Assembly (NCBI RefSeq): GCF_048128805.1
Contig: NC_136013.1
Location: forward strand, 5,814,602-5,878,601
Reading direction: 5' to 3'
Length of the DNA stretch: 64,000 nt
Source of the DNA: Centroberyx gerrardi
Taxonomy: Eukaryota > Chordata > Actinopteri > Beryciformes > Berycidae
The translations under genes were made by a program, and so were the position numbers. Numbering within the stretch: the stretch's first letter is position 1; the number at the start of each line of letters is the position of its first letter. Positions 1 to 45,167 of the stretch are shown here, piece by piece. The notes beneath the pieces were generated by a model. The model did no database searches, was not told the DNA's origin, and worked only from the letters and a program-made list of their open reading frames with translations.

Positions 1-64
1 GCTCTCACACACACACACACAGCCTCCAGACATGTAAACAGCAGCTCATTGGTTGGCTACTCAC

Positions 65-16135
<16,071 letters not shown>

Positions 16136-16188
16136 TTATCCCCTTCGAGTCCGAACAAACCGACCAAATAAACGGGGTGACACGAAGG

Positions 16189-16260
16189 CTAGTCGTCGTC
16201 CAACATGACAAACGGTGCTCTGTTTTCAGACACTGGCCTGAAAATCCCCACTGCAGCCAT
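16189..16260 (-). other. Candidate upstream ORF in pcnx1 5' leader
   Basis: A 23-codon open frame begins at ATG 16260 and stops with TAG at 16189, 56 nt before the pcnx1 start codon at 16132. The context AAG-ATG-G is strong, with A at -3 and G at +4. Whether it is in the mRNA depends on the transcription start, which cannot be seen. Confidence 0.45.
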
Positions 16261-17529
16261 CTTCTCTGCAGCTAGCCAGCTGGGGCACTGTTTTCAGTCC
16301 TCCACCGAGGAGACTCCTATCCCACCACGCCCTGCGAGAAACTTCTTCTTCGTGGCATCGGTACGTAGCTACAGTTTATAGGCTACATCGCCCTTCCTTT
16401 CCTTTCCTTTGTTCATTTCCTCTCCTGGGATGAAATGCGTGAGTTTGGAGTTTGGTGTGACACCGGCTGCTGAAGCTAAACATGACTCAACGCAATGTGA
16501 CAGAGAGAACAAACGCTCAAAAGTGAGATTCATAATTAGGCGAATATAGCTCGCAGCGTACAAATATAACCAAATGGCGACCTCTTCTGGTGACTGGAGC
16601 GTCCCGTTTCCTCTGCTCCTTTCACAAACAACACAAATCACAGATGATCATGCTAATTGCCTTTTTTGTAAACTACATAAACAAGGGCTGTACTCAAGAC
16701 CACCTTAGTCGAGTCCAAGTCAATTCCAAGACCATGTCCAGTCGAGTTTGAATCAAGACTAGGTCCAAAGCAGAGACCTCCAGGGTAAATCCAAGTCCTA
16801 TTCAAGATCAAAATAGGCAATAAAGAGCAAAAATAATGATTAAGGAGTTTCATAAGGATGGACAGAGATGTAGATCTATCTGCAAATCCGCTCTGTACCA
16901 TACCCATCAACATCCAGCTGATCAATGCATATGAATTGACTAATTAATGCATACAAGTTTGAGAACCATTGCATACAAAGTTTGAAATCCCTTAAATGGT
17001 AGTGCTGGGGAAAACAAATAAAACAAATCAAAACTTCAGTAAAAGTCCAAATTTTTTAAATTTTCAGATAGGCAGAAAAAAGTTGAGTTGAAATCCATAT
17101 ATATATATATTAGATGGCATTTTACTCAGAACCTGGGAAAAAATGTGATGAAACAAGACTGGAGACCATTACAGTTGTCAAAAACACAAACACATTAGGA
17201 TAATTGATACAACAAATTTTGATTTTAATACAAAAACACAGGGTATTCCTTTCAAAAAAACAGTTGGAGGTGTATGTCTGGCTCAAGAATAACAGGCCAG
17301 TCGATATTTCTTTAAATACATTGATAAACCATTTTGAAGTGCAGAGTTGTATGACAAACCAGAAAATTACAGAGGGGAGGGGAGGGGTGGTGTGGGGTGC
17401 TTTTCAGATTATGCGTTATGACACACCCCTTGGTATAGCAGATTGGGAATGAAACAATCCTCTGAAGTCATTACAACACAAAGATACTGCTGATGTCAAC
17501 AGTAAACCGAAACCGGTGCTGATGTCAGC

Positions 17530-17535
17530 TTTATT
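17530..17535 (-). terminator. med6: Candidate med6 polyadenylation signal
   Basis: TTTATT on the plus strand is AATAAA on the med6 strand, about 370 nt after the stop codon. It is the nearest canonical hexamer I noticed. The cleavage site itself is not visible. Confidence 0.4.
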
Positions 17536-17902
17536 ATCGAAAAACCCGTTCCATAGCATACACTGCAAGGGTTCTGTACACCGAGATTTAAAATGTCCAC
17601 TGACATCACGCAGTTAACCCTTGTTGCAGTACAGCTGCTTGAAATGTCCATGTTGCCAAACTTGTGTAGAAGTCTAAGGTTACAGTGTATAAGTAGTCCT
17701 GGCACCGGACAGGCAACTGACACGTTTTGTGCCAAATCATTCTTAGCATCTTGCAAACCAATCAAAAGAGCAAAGTGGCAGACTATCTTGAGGTTTGGGA
17801 AAGGGAGCAGAAATACTCCCATTCTCAGACTGTCCATCCAGGCGGAGTTCTATGACTTTTCTCTGCCTCATCCATTTTCCCAGAGTGTATGAAGTATAGT
17901 CA

Positions 17903-20900
17903 TCACTGTAGCCTTGCTCTCTTCTCCGGTGGTGGTTTGCTCGGAGGAGCGGGGGCGGAGGACTTTGTGGCTGGCTCCCTCTCCTCTTGTTTCACCGTTT
18001 CTGTGGGAGGTTCAGGCTCCTTCTTCACCTCAACTGCAACAGAAGAGAACACAGTCAGGGATACAACTCATGGATTCTGAGCGCTAGCCTGGCAATAATA
18101 TTTGGTTTCCATCTCCACACCATCTTCATTAAACCCCATTAAAATTCTGACAGTAAGGGCAATTTCCCAACAGCATGGACAGGAAAAAACACGGCCACAG
18201 GCTAGAAAATAATATTTCCATAAAAGCATGCAAAATAAAAATGCAGTACTACAGCAGGATATAAAGTTAGGGGATGCAAAAAATGCCATTCACATTCCTT
18301 CTAATATTTAAAAAAAAACCAGTGATGACCATAGATTGAAAATGATAAAGTAACCACTTATGTTCTGAATATAATGTGGACAAACAATTTAAAGATCATA
18401 CCTGGAATAGGTTTCTCACCAGGCTTGGGCTGAAATTACAAGAAGAAATAAATTCACATTACATCAGACAAATCTGATTACACTGAGATAAATACGCTTT
18501 ATTTTGGGAAAATTAAAATGAAAAGACAGCAAAGATTTAATATGAATTTGCTTTTTGAGTAAGTGTAACATATACCTGGTAAAAGGTTGGTGGAAATTTT
18601 GACCTGAGGTCCAAAAGCAGTGTGTCCACACGTTGCCTCTGGAATAGTGAACTAGGTTCTTCTTTCTTCTTGGACTTGGGCTTGGCTTTTTCTGCACAAA
18701 GACATTTGGTTAACCAGCATTTGCCAAAATCAACATGGGAATCACTGGAATATCATCAGGGCACCGTGGTTCTGAACTCCTCACTATTGGCTGCTTGTAA
18801 TGTTGGTGATGTAGTAGCTGAAGCTTATTCTACTGTTCACTATTCATTGTAAGTCACTTTTGATTTGAGGATCAGCTAAACGCAACTAAAATGTGAATTC
18901 AAATGCACTGCCAAAAACAAACCTCTCTCCTCCTGGTCTTTAAAGTGCCACCAGTATCCTTTGGACGGGTGGTAGCGGCAATAGGACATGGACTCATCAA
19001 AAGCAGACTGGATTCCATGGACAGCAGAAAGCTAAAGGAGACAGAAAGGTTCATGTCACTCACAACACAACGACTCATCAATTCCAAACACCCAGTCAAA
19101 AAATCTCCCTCCAACATCCTACCCCTGTTTATAAAATGTATTATAATGTATGATATTGTAAATTCTCACCACTCTGGAGCCGATAACTGTTCCCAGGTCT
19201 GGGGCCTGATACACCACTCCTGCTATGATGTAGTAGTCAGCCAAGGGAATCACTGGAGGATGGGTACAAAGAAGTGTAAAATTAGAGACTCGAATAGAAA
19301 TTTAAAAACAAGCTCAAGTGTGTTAACATCTGTTATTCTTACTGACAGCCATGAGTGTAGAATCACATAATCATACACCAAATTACTGTCTTCTCAACAC
19401 TTAAGTACACAGTCCTATCACAGCTGTTTAATTTGACTGGCAGAGCTAGCTGCTGTCGTTCAGCACCACTCTTACTCTTGACTGCCACGCTCCAACCAAC
19501 ACCACTATAGCTGGCTGTGGTCAAGTTTGGCAAAATATAGTTTATAAATGAAACAAACTAAATATAACAGTTCTATTTTTAGGTCCTTTATTTACTTGGG
19601 TGTTTTGTTTCCAGTGACCACATATATGCAGCTTGTATAAAGCTGGATAATTAAAAGGGAAGATAACTGGGTGAACTCTACTACTATAATACTCCATTTT
19701 ATTAGGTTACTCTGAAGGCATTTCTCCTTTATTACATAGAATTACAGCAGACAATGACAGGAAAAACAGGAAAGATGGGACAGAAGGAATGACTTTAGTC
19801 TGACTTGTCTAAAGTCAAATCAGATTCAAACCCGTGACATCACAAGTACTCTGTGTGTGCTTTGGTCCACTGACCCACCAGTTTGCCACACTTTATTTCT
19901 TTATTGACCAATTAATCAGATACACAGCTGCTCACCTTGCGTAGGAGACTGCCTCTGTTGTTTACGGATTATATAAAGAATTGGCTCCTGAGCATGAAGG
20001 AGAATGTATTCCACTCCAACCATCTGACTGGAAAAAAGAAGAAACAATATATGTGCTTATAGTTTTATATGTCACTGAGCAATAATGTAACTTTTCTACT
20101 AAGTACTGAAAAGACTATCACTCTAACCTTTAATACAGTAGTAGTGTTATTAACTGTAGTATCTGTGTGTTTATTTGTTGTTGTTTATTTATGCAATGTC
20201 CACATGCTGATTAATTAGTTCTTACGATGTCCCGTCTTCTTTTGAATTGATATTGCTATTTAGTATCATTCATATGGTGAACTTACTTCAGGTGTTCAAG
20301 AGTCAGCCGCTGCATCTTCACGACCTCATTATTACAGGTTCGGTCGTAGAAGGGGTTGCTTCTCTCCGAAAAATAGTCGAGTACATTTCCAGGGTTAAGA
20401 ATGGGCACCCAGCCACTGTCTACCCAGGATATCCCAAGCAGGTTGTCTGGAAATGGAATGAGCAGTCAACAGATTTAATGACAAAGTTAGCTAATATGTT
20501 GGACTAAGATCTAGCTGTGTTAGGTTACAGAAATGAAGACGTCAAGATCATATTACCCAAATTTTAGCATGTTTACATTAGTAACCTGTGAGCTTCAGAA
20601 TTGGTTTTAAGATTTTACTGATCACTTTTAAAGTAAAGATTGGTCAGGCACCCAGCTATACTAAATACCTTTAAAACTATATGAGTTGGATCACTGCCTG
20701 AGGTTCTTAGGTCTCTATTGCCTGTTCCAAAATGTATATTAAAAACTAGAGACGATCGGACCTTTGCCATCAGGACTCCTAGACTATGGAACGACATGAC
20801 TGAGGAGCTCAGGCTGGCTATATCTGTATGTTTTAAATTATTTCTTAACACTCATTTTTATAGACGTTGCTTTTATGTAATGACCATTTATTAGTGTATA

Positions 20901-21740
20901 TGATCAAGACTCTTGCCTTGCTTTTATATTTCTTCCTTGTTTTATTGCCTTTGCTGCTGATTTTGTGTTTTTTATCCTTTGTAAAGAGTGTTGTCTCCGT
21001 TTTGAAAAGTGCTATATAAAGATGATGACAGGTGGCAGTATCCTTAAGGTAGGAGAAGTGAATTTAATATCTGCTTCCAAATCCCGGACGGCTAGTTAGT
21101 GAATGAGTGTTGCCCCTACCAGCAATGTGCCAATGAGGAATGAGCATTTAACCCCCAGGTGATCTATCGGAGGTACTCTTGCCGTGGCTAGGTACCAAAC
21201 AGTGGCTGTACGGTGTGTGTATATTGTATAACCCTTCCTCTACCAGTTATTACCCTCTTAAATGTTCCTTTTGCAACGTCTTCTTCTTAGGCAGCTTGTT
21301 TAGTCAAACAATGGTTAAAAATGAGTTAACGTTAGCTAACTAGCTAACTAATGTAGTATGACTTCGGCGCAACGAAAAGGTATTTTTAACGAGCTTTTGA
21401 GCTAACCTGACATTAATCCTTTGTTCAAAGAACGGTTTGGAGATTCATTAGCATACAAAACAAAATAGACCACACTGGATTAATTAGATATTATGCTGAT
21501 TAGAGCAGAAGACCAATCAGTCGTTGCTAGCTTCTAGCGTTAGCAGAGATATCAGTAAACTGCTAGCAGCAAGACAACTCAGCAGCTTTACTTTTTCTCA
21601 AGATACTCAAAAATAGATATTTAAACAATTATCCATTGAACCATTAAATGACACCAGAGAAATAAAAGTTGCTGAAAAGAATTTAGCAATTAAAGATAAA
21701 AGCAACTGATTTAGCTACCTCTCAAATCCGCCGACGCCAT
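17903..21740 (-). CDS. med6: Mediator complex subunit 6 (MED6), complete, 8 exons
   Basis: Exons in transcript order are 21740-21719, 20446-20287, 20027-19936, 19252-19170, 19031-18923, 18691-18576, 18429-18402 and 18033-17903. The total is 741 nt, coding 246 aa, the same length as human MED6. It starts [15 protein letters not shown]. The Med6 domain fills about residues 5-145, with [56 protein letters not shown] and [15 protein letters not shown]. The tail is a Lys/Pro/Glu-rich charged extension ending [13 protein letters not shown]6 is a head-module subunit of Mediator that links activators to RNA polymerase II in the nucleus. The start codon context is ATC-ATG-G. It is tandem with pcnx1 and divergent from ttc9. 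A putative AATAAA lies about 370 bp past the stop. Confidence 0.97.
20600..21020 (+). mobile_element. 3' end fragment of a non-LTR retrotransposon (L2-like)
   Basis: Phrases such as TGAGTTGGATCACTGCCTGAGG, CCTTTGCCATCAGGACTCCTAG, GGCTATATCTGTATGTTTT and the terminal TTTTGAAAAGTGCTATATAAAG are characteristic of the 3' portion of fish L2-type elements (from memory). It is broken by stops and inactive. It lies in med6 intron 1. Confidence 0.6.
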
Positions 21741-21793
21741 GATGTAAACAATTTGTCACACAGGAATTGCGTGTTCATGGTGTCGCAGTTTGA

Positions 21794-21805
21794 TGACGTG
21801 ACGTC
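21794..21805 (-). promoter_or_regulatory. CRE/ATF-like motif pair upstream of med6
   Basis: The 12-bp TGACGTGACGTC carries two overlapping TGACGT half-sites, and on the med6 strand reads GACGTCACGTCA. It lies about 55-65 bp before the med6 ATG, where a promoter-proximal bZIP (CREB/ATF) site would be expected. Its function is inference. Confidence 0.4.
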
Positions 21806-22220
21806 TCTTAATTAGGGACTTAAGAATCAAGTGTGCTAAAAGAGTATAATCATGGGCAAATTTCATATAGCCTACATAAGAACAAGTGTTCTGTATCCAA
21901 GCCTATTTTTTTGTTTGTTTTTTTGCTCTTTAGAAGTGAGGTGAAAACGAAAAAATGTATAAAATGAAGAATAACAAAGCTACAAAATGTAACTTACAAA
22001 AACAAACCATTTTCAAGAAATATAATTTGTGCACATGAAACATTCTTCCTTTTTTTATTCTTATACACAATGTAATATGTGACTATATGTGACTCTTAAA
22101 TGTTCTATATATGAAAATAAAGAAGGGGTGATAAAAGAGACACTGACTAGACAAAAATGGATACACAATATAACAGGAGAAAGACTAAATCAAATATTTG
22201 ATAATAACAAAAATAACAGA

Positions 22221-22232
22221 CTGTGTGTGTGT

Positions 22233-22272
<40 letters not shown>

Positions 22273-22290
22273 GTGTGTGTGTGTTTGTGT
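22221..22290 (+). repeat. (GT)n microsatellite
   Basis: About 70 bp of nearly pure GT with a few interruptions, between med6 and ttc9. It produces spurious Cys/Val and Thr/His frames. Confidence 0.97.
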
Positions 22291-22890
22291 ACATCTTTCT
22301 TGAGTAGCAACTGGAGAGATACAGCCCCTTTGAATGTTTTCTAGTTTTCTAGGGAGAAACATCTTTTATTGGCCTTTACATGCAGCTTTCTAATGTGTTC
22401 CGGTCCGGTCAGCAGCATTTGCTCCAGAGAGTTGAAATTCCAGAGACACACCCAAACAGCTGAGTTCATCGCCCTGTGAGTGTGACAAGACAGATGGACT
22501 TATGCACGGTGAATAAACAAGCTTCAGCACACAGTGTTTTGCACAAAATGGTCATCAAAATGAGTCGCTCCTGTGTCAGGGCAAAGGAGGCACAACCTTA
22601 TTCATCAAGTCAGCTCATAATGAAGGGGGTGCAGCTTCAGACAGACACCATTACCCTACATAAAAACCCCTGTTTTTGAATGACATCATACCCTGTCATT
22701 GGGGACCGTACCCTGTCATTGAGTCAGTCCAAAGCGAGCTGTTAGAGGCAGGCTGCTGGGACGAGAGCCGACAGGCTGGATGATCTTTATCTGATTCATC
22801 TGACTGGAGATGACTGCATTCCTCCAATTTGAGATAAGAGAGAGAGAGAGAGAGGGAGAGAGAGAGCACCTAGAAAGGGGGGGTCTGGTA

Positions 22891-22959
22891 TATCCAATGT
22901 TGCCTTAAAGTGCTGTTGGAAATATTGGTACTGACAGCACTTGAAGACAACACTGGATA
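22891..22959 (+). ncRNA. Pre-miRNA-like hairpin (unverified)
   Basis: The arms 22891-22916 and 22934-22959 are 26 nt each and complementary except for three scattered mismatches, around a 17-nt loop; the stem extends by one more A-T pair. Size and loop resemble an animal pre-miRNA. The 5' arm includes TTAAAGTGCTGT and the 3' arm ACAGCACTTGAAGAC. I do not recognise it as a known miRNA. A relic of an inverted-repeat transposon is the main alternative. Confidence 0.35.
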
Positions 22960-24068
22960 TCTTTCTCTTTGAATGTGTCCAATGCTGCCTTTAAGCGATA
23001 TGGGAAATATTTCAGTGGAGCTCACATGAACGACCTGACAAACTAGTAAATATGACCTGGAAAGTGGGAATTTTCTATCATACCCGTGCTGCTGAAATGT
23101 GACGTTTCTGGGACAGAGAGCACAGAACTGATGGTTAAAAGAATGTGCTTTGTTATTTTATGTTTTTGTTTGGCATTCTGTGTCAGGTAATTAGTATCGT
23201 TATATGTTTCTTTTGCACTCATTGTTTAACTTTTGTTAAACAAAGTTGTCACGCAACAGACTAAATTAATTAAAACATCAATTAAATGCCTGATGTAGGC
23301 TACATTGTCTCGTCTTCGTTATGCCGCTGCAGCACAAATTAGCTTTATGGCATTTAATTTCTAAAACAAAACAACAGCCACCAAGAAAACCTTTTGTAAC
23401 AGGGTAATTTTTTAACGTGTGTATTTCTGACCAAAAACACTTGAATGCGAGTCTCAAATTGAAAGCAGGAGTTTACGAGGAATACTTTAAGGCAGCAAAT
23501 GTCTGGTTAGTAGCCTTTTCAGCCTAGTTCAGGGGCTCGCATAAGATTCGCTTACTGCTCTATCTTCAAATGAACATTTAAGTAAATTTAAGAAGGCTAC
23601 ATATTGCTTTTTGTTTTTACATTTGGAAATAGGCTAAACTTAAAACTTGAATTACTTCAATTTTTTTTTTATTATTATTCTAACAAATTAAATAGAGGCT
23701 TAGTCCCGTCCATTTCATTTCATGAATAAAATTTCCTCCATGTAAATTAACAACAGATTATTGCCCGTGTTGATTGGTTTGAAATCCTTTTTCGCATCTT
23801 CAAATAAAATGAGAGTGAAATTAAACTTCTCATTTTGCTGCCGGACCCCCTGGGACCACTGGCCTAGTATTAACAACCAATCGGCTGGTCGGAGGGGGGG
23901 AGAGGATAGGAGCGCGCATCGAGCAGGGCTGCGCACAGAAGACGTAGCTGCGTGCGACACTGGCGAGGCGAAGACGCGAGTACGGCGAGAGGATGCAGTG
24001 AGGGGAGCCTGTATTTTCCCAGCTAAATGATAGTCTGGCGTTAGGGCAGCTATAATAACACATCAAAA

Positions 24069-26490
<2,422 letters not shown>

Positions 26491-26996
26491 ACACTTGCTG
26501 TCCGATGACTTCTCACCCATCATAACTTTCAGCCCTGCTGTGTGCCACCCAGACCTTACACACCGCCACTCGGTGTGAAAAGATATATGTTTGCTTTTGC
26601 CTTGCACAGCGACCTCTTGCCAGTTATGTGATTTAACTTCACCATTGCGCGCTTGAAGCATTTTTTTGGGATCAGATACTGAGTTTCTGCTGCCAAACCG
26701 TCTAGTATGAGTACATCCCGAGTATATTTTAAACATTACAAACAAGTCTGATGCACTGCCAGTCAAAACATTGCACATACAGGCCAACACTTGTGATAGA
26801 GACAGGAGCAACAAAGTCCATAGAGTGGATCCAGCTTGTCTGTAGGCGAGCGGAACTGTAAACTAGCACCTACCCTCGCACAAGATGTCTTTTTAATGGC
26901 ACGGAGTAAATGAGTAACAACCACCTATACTTCTACAATCATACTTTTATTTTTCAAGTACTACAAAAGATTTTTGAATAATCTTTATAAAATCTA

Positions 26997-27262
26997 AATA
27001 AAAGGTGCTTTCCGTAAAATAGGTTTTAACTCAAAGTGTGGGCAGAACATCATGAGCACATGGTTGCCAACTGCAGTATGAATTTAAGAGACATATCACA
27101 AAATGTATATAGGCTACTTTATAGAAATTGCAAGAAAATATAATGGAGAGACAAGCTATTTGTGTCTTGTTTATTAATGCCAAACGAAGCACTTCATTCA
27201 CAGCATATATCAACAAAAATACTGTATGTTCAAGTTTACTGTTAAAGTATGTGTGTAATAAA
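26997..27262 (+). terminator. ttc9: Candidate ttc9 polyadenylation signals
   Basis: Two AATAAA hexamers lie at 26997-27002 and 27257-27262, about 510 and 770 nt after the ttc9 stop. The second is followed within 30-50 nt by GT-rich sequence (TTTTTGTGTTGC), which suits a downstream element. Confidence 0.45.
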
Positions 27263-27289
27263 AGTGTCTATTGATTGAAGTACAGTTTT

Positions 27290-30253
27290 TGTGTTGCTTT
27301 AGTACATTTCACTCCTCACAAACTATGTTCTTTACAAGCTATAAATAGATCTTTTTATCTGCCACGGCTGCCTTGCAGATGGTTCTATCTATTAATCATC
27401 CTATAAAAATGCTTATCAAAGCACATAAATAAACAAGTGAACCGAGGCTGATTGAAATGATTTCATACCTTTTCCTCTTGGTAGTTGCCATGGTGAAACT
27501 AGATAACAAGCTGGGTCACCGAGTTGATTTCCCACATGATATAATATGGCAGAAAAGCAGCTTGGTATAATAGTCGTTTAATAGTGGAAGCACAACTTGA
27601 AAGTAATATGAATATTTTCACTTTGCCTCACTCATCTGGGAAACAGACGCTTAAAAAAAGAAGCGGCAGCACAGTTGAATTGTTTACTACGATTTTACTC
27701 AAATCAGTGTGTTCCAGTGCAAATACAAGTCAGTCAATAACAGTATTGTCTCCAACCTGAAATATTGTCCATCAGCAACAGTAAGATCAGCTTATTCATG
27801 GTAATATTTCAAACAGTTAATGACACCTTAGCTACTTTCAACTAGCACCCTTAGTTGAAATACTGTGTTGTACATCGAGCATTATCACATTCTCCACACT
27901 CCTCAGAGAAAAAGCATTCACATTTACATATACATTGGTTCACACTTAACGATGAATTAACTCGAGAGATCAAATCTCAGTGGATGCAGTATCCCGGGCT
28001 GAGAGGTCACTTGAAAACTTGAAAATGAAATGAGAGGAACAAGCATTAACCATGTCTCCCTACCAGACCGGGGTCAGATAATTATTTAAAAAAAATTGTT
28101 AGCCTTTTTTTTTTTTTTACCTGCTTGGAATACTAGATGGGTGGGGTTTAACACCTAGGACAACAAAATGAGTGCCAGATAGTTGAGACAATCACAGGAA
28201 AATCTGAAAGTCAGTTTAGTATGTTTTCCTGTGATAGACAATTTACCTGAATTCTCCTAATGCTGTTAATCTCTCCATCTGTTACTCCAAGTAGGTTAAA
28301 ACACACACTAAGAATTATTTGCAAATACTATTTGACCCAGGTCTGGTCCATACAAACAACAGTAAAATGTGGAAACAGAATTTGAGATGTAGGCAGTGTG
28401 CAGAACCCAGTTTGCATGCCTTTAGTTCAGTAAGACAACTTATTTTGGACTGTCAGACCGTACTGAACTATTTGCACCCTTGTTGAAGAAATTGGGAAAA
28501 ACTGAAGCAAAATAAAACTGAAGATAATTTCAAGTGTTGTGAAAAAGACAGTAATAAGATGCAGCAAGTGTTGCATTGAACTACAAGTTAAATGTAGCTA
28601 TTCTCAGCTGTCATGAAACCTAATGAGTCCTGCACCTTCAGAGTCAGCGGGGTGTGTTGGGCACGCCGCTGCAACAGATGGACAGTTATAAAGCATCTCA
28701 TGCCTGAAACAAACAACTGAAAAATGAATAAATAAATAAATGCATTTTCTCGCAAGCCAGATCACACTCTCAAAAACATTCATGAACCGCATTAAGGAGT
28801 GTCAAAAAGCAAGGCAAATACAATGAATTAAAAAAATAAACCATCAAATAAATAAATGAATCAATAAATAAAATAAATCAATACAAACATAAATAATCAG
28901 GAATCAACTTTCACATGCCACCGGGGCTTGTTTCCACTGTGCGCCATTCAAGACTCATGCAGCTTGTCCCTTATAGAACGTAAACACTCTTTCCACTCAT
29001 CCTAGCTTGAGCAACAGTTTATGAGGCAGACAATTTACAGAGTTACAGATACAAAATGTTCCCTTTTACTTTGGAGAAGTGTTTCTCAACTGGTGGGTGG
29101 GGACCCAAAGGAGGGTCGCAAGCTACTCTGACAGGGCCGCAGACAAAGAATACATAGGGAATTAATGAGTTATTTGATATATTGGTAGTGACTTCCCAAT
29201 GCAAAACCAGGTGAGAGCCAGTGGTTTAGCAGACAATCAGCCTCACTCAAATGGTCACATTCTTGTTTATAGTACAGTTTACCATACAAGGCTCGAGACG
29301 ATGTCGGACATTACTGTACGAACAATGTTTCAAGACTGTGGGTTGCTAATGCAAAGAAGTGCTCATATTATACAACAGCATCCCTTTAATCGGGGTATTT
29401 TTAGAAGTGAGTGGTGATGACAGGTGCTCAATACAAAACGGGGATCTACGAGACAAAACAGCGGCTGCAGAACTGACAGCCGCTAGCACAACAGAGTGAG
29501 ATATACAAATGAATTCAAGTAACACAAAGAAAGTTTTTGCAGAGGAATTACAAATAATCATAGACAGTGTAAATCATTTGTAAAACAGCAAATGGAAAAT
29601 CTGAAGCTTTACATTCATGATGCTTTCCAAAAGTGCACTTCATAAAATGCACAATCTTGAACTCGAGCTTGAAATTAAGAGGAAAAATATGTAAAGCTTT
29701 GTGAAACTGTCAATGCCTTTGTGCTGTAAAGCATATAGTCAAACCGTTACATTTGCTGTTTCCCGGGACAGAAACCTTTACAGCGTGACCAAATGACAAA
29801 TGACAGCGTATCTGTAAGTGAGAAGAACCAAAAAAATGGATCGTTCTGTCCTTCTAATGCATTAACAACCAGACCTGGGTCAAATAATATTCTCAAATAC
29901 TTTTCATGGTTGGTTTTAGCCTTCACGGGTGCCAGATGGGAGGAGTTTGCCACATAGGACAATACAATAAATGTCAGAAATTTCAAATAATCTCAGTAAG
30001 TGTTTGAAAGTCAATTTTGGATGTTTTCCTGGGATTTGCAACTTATCTGACACTATCTGAAAGGCGTGGATGGGGCAAACCCCGCCCATCAGATACTCAT
30101 TAAAGGTAAAAACAAATGCTAAGATTATTTGCAAGTACTAATTGACCCAGATCTTTAAACAATCCAAAGCCTAGTAGCAGGGAAATTCTCCTCCTTGCAT
30201 TGTACCACTGGAAACTGGTAGGAGGTCTGGATCTGTACACACAGGGGGCCGAG
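27290..30253. other. Gap between convergent ttc9 and map3k9
   Basis: No exon is recognisable. The sequence is AT-rich with short A/T runs and an AATA-rich tract near 28720-28890, and probably includes the map3k9 3' UTR. A fragment near 29080-29140 (CTCAACTGGTGGGTGGGGACCC) resembles the end of a common fish hAT-type repeat. Confidence 0.6.
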
Positions 30254-44435
<14,182 letters not shown>

Positions 44436-44490
44436 TGACGCGATCCATAGGGGCGACCTGGATCACTGCATCATCCACCTGACGCGGCTG

Positions 44491-44533
44491 GCGGCTCGGC
44501 TCGGCTCGGCTCGGAGCGGAGCGGAGCGGAGCG
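44491..44533 (-). repeat. GC-rich pentamer repeat in map3k9 5' leader/promoter
   Basis: About four copies of CGGCT are followed directly by about four copies of CGGAG on the plus strand, 55-100 bp upstream of the map3k9 ATG. It is probably in the 5' UTR or core promoter. It is GC-rich and likely to be length-variable. Confidence 0.7.
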
Positions 44534-45097
44534 CCCTGCACACACAAACAAAGCTAAGTAGCAGCTAATCCCGCACACACACACAGCTGAAAACACCGCT
44601 CTGCTGCATCGTCCGCCTGTCAGTCTCCGCCTGGCTCTTGTCAAATATACAATTGCAGCTTGATGATTTTCAATGCACAATCCTACACCCAATCATCGCT
44701 GTAACTCCTTGAACGCAATAGTCTTTATCCTAAGCCAATTGTGCCAACGTGCGAATCATCCCCGGCTTCCTATTGGTGCGCGGGCACGTCAATCACAGTT
44801 TAGTCCACGCCCTCCTCTCGGCGTCAAACGCTGATGTCTAACATATTTTACCATACAATAGCTAGGCCAATTAAACACAAAACAGCAATTTTTTTTTCTT
44901 CAAATTGTCTCCTTTATTTTGTTATTGACCCCCAAAACAAAATAAACAAATCATAATAAAATAATCAACTTAAGGTTAATTTTCATGCATAATTCCCTGA
45001 AATAAAAACATAATTCATAGCAAGGAGTAAAAAACAGTCAATGTAACAAACGATCAAACAAACAATCCCACTATTTCAGTGATGTAATGAGAGAATA

Positions 45098-45100
<3 letters not shown>

Positions 45101-45150
<50 letters not shown>

Positions 45151-45167
45151 TGTGTGTGTGTGTGTGT
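45101..45167 (+). repeat. (GT)n microsatellite
   Basis: About 67 bp of GT/TG with one A interruption, downstream of slc8a3. Confidence 0.97.

Larger units (their letters stand above)
21806..24068. other. Intergenic region between divergent med6 and ttc9
   Basis: No coding exon is recognisable. It holds a (GT)n microsatellite at 22221-22290, a (GA)n tract near 22837-22867, a 69-bp hairpin at 22891-22959 with a partial direct copy near 22976-23010, and a short duplicated phrase (ATACCCTGTCATTG and CGTACCCTGTCATTG) near 22688-22725. The last 200 bp before ttc9 become GC-rich and probably include its promoter and 5' UTR. Confidence 0.7.
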
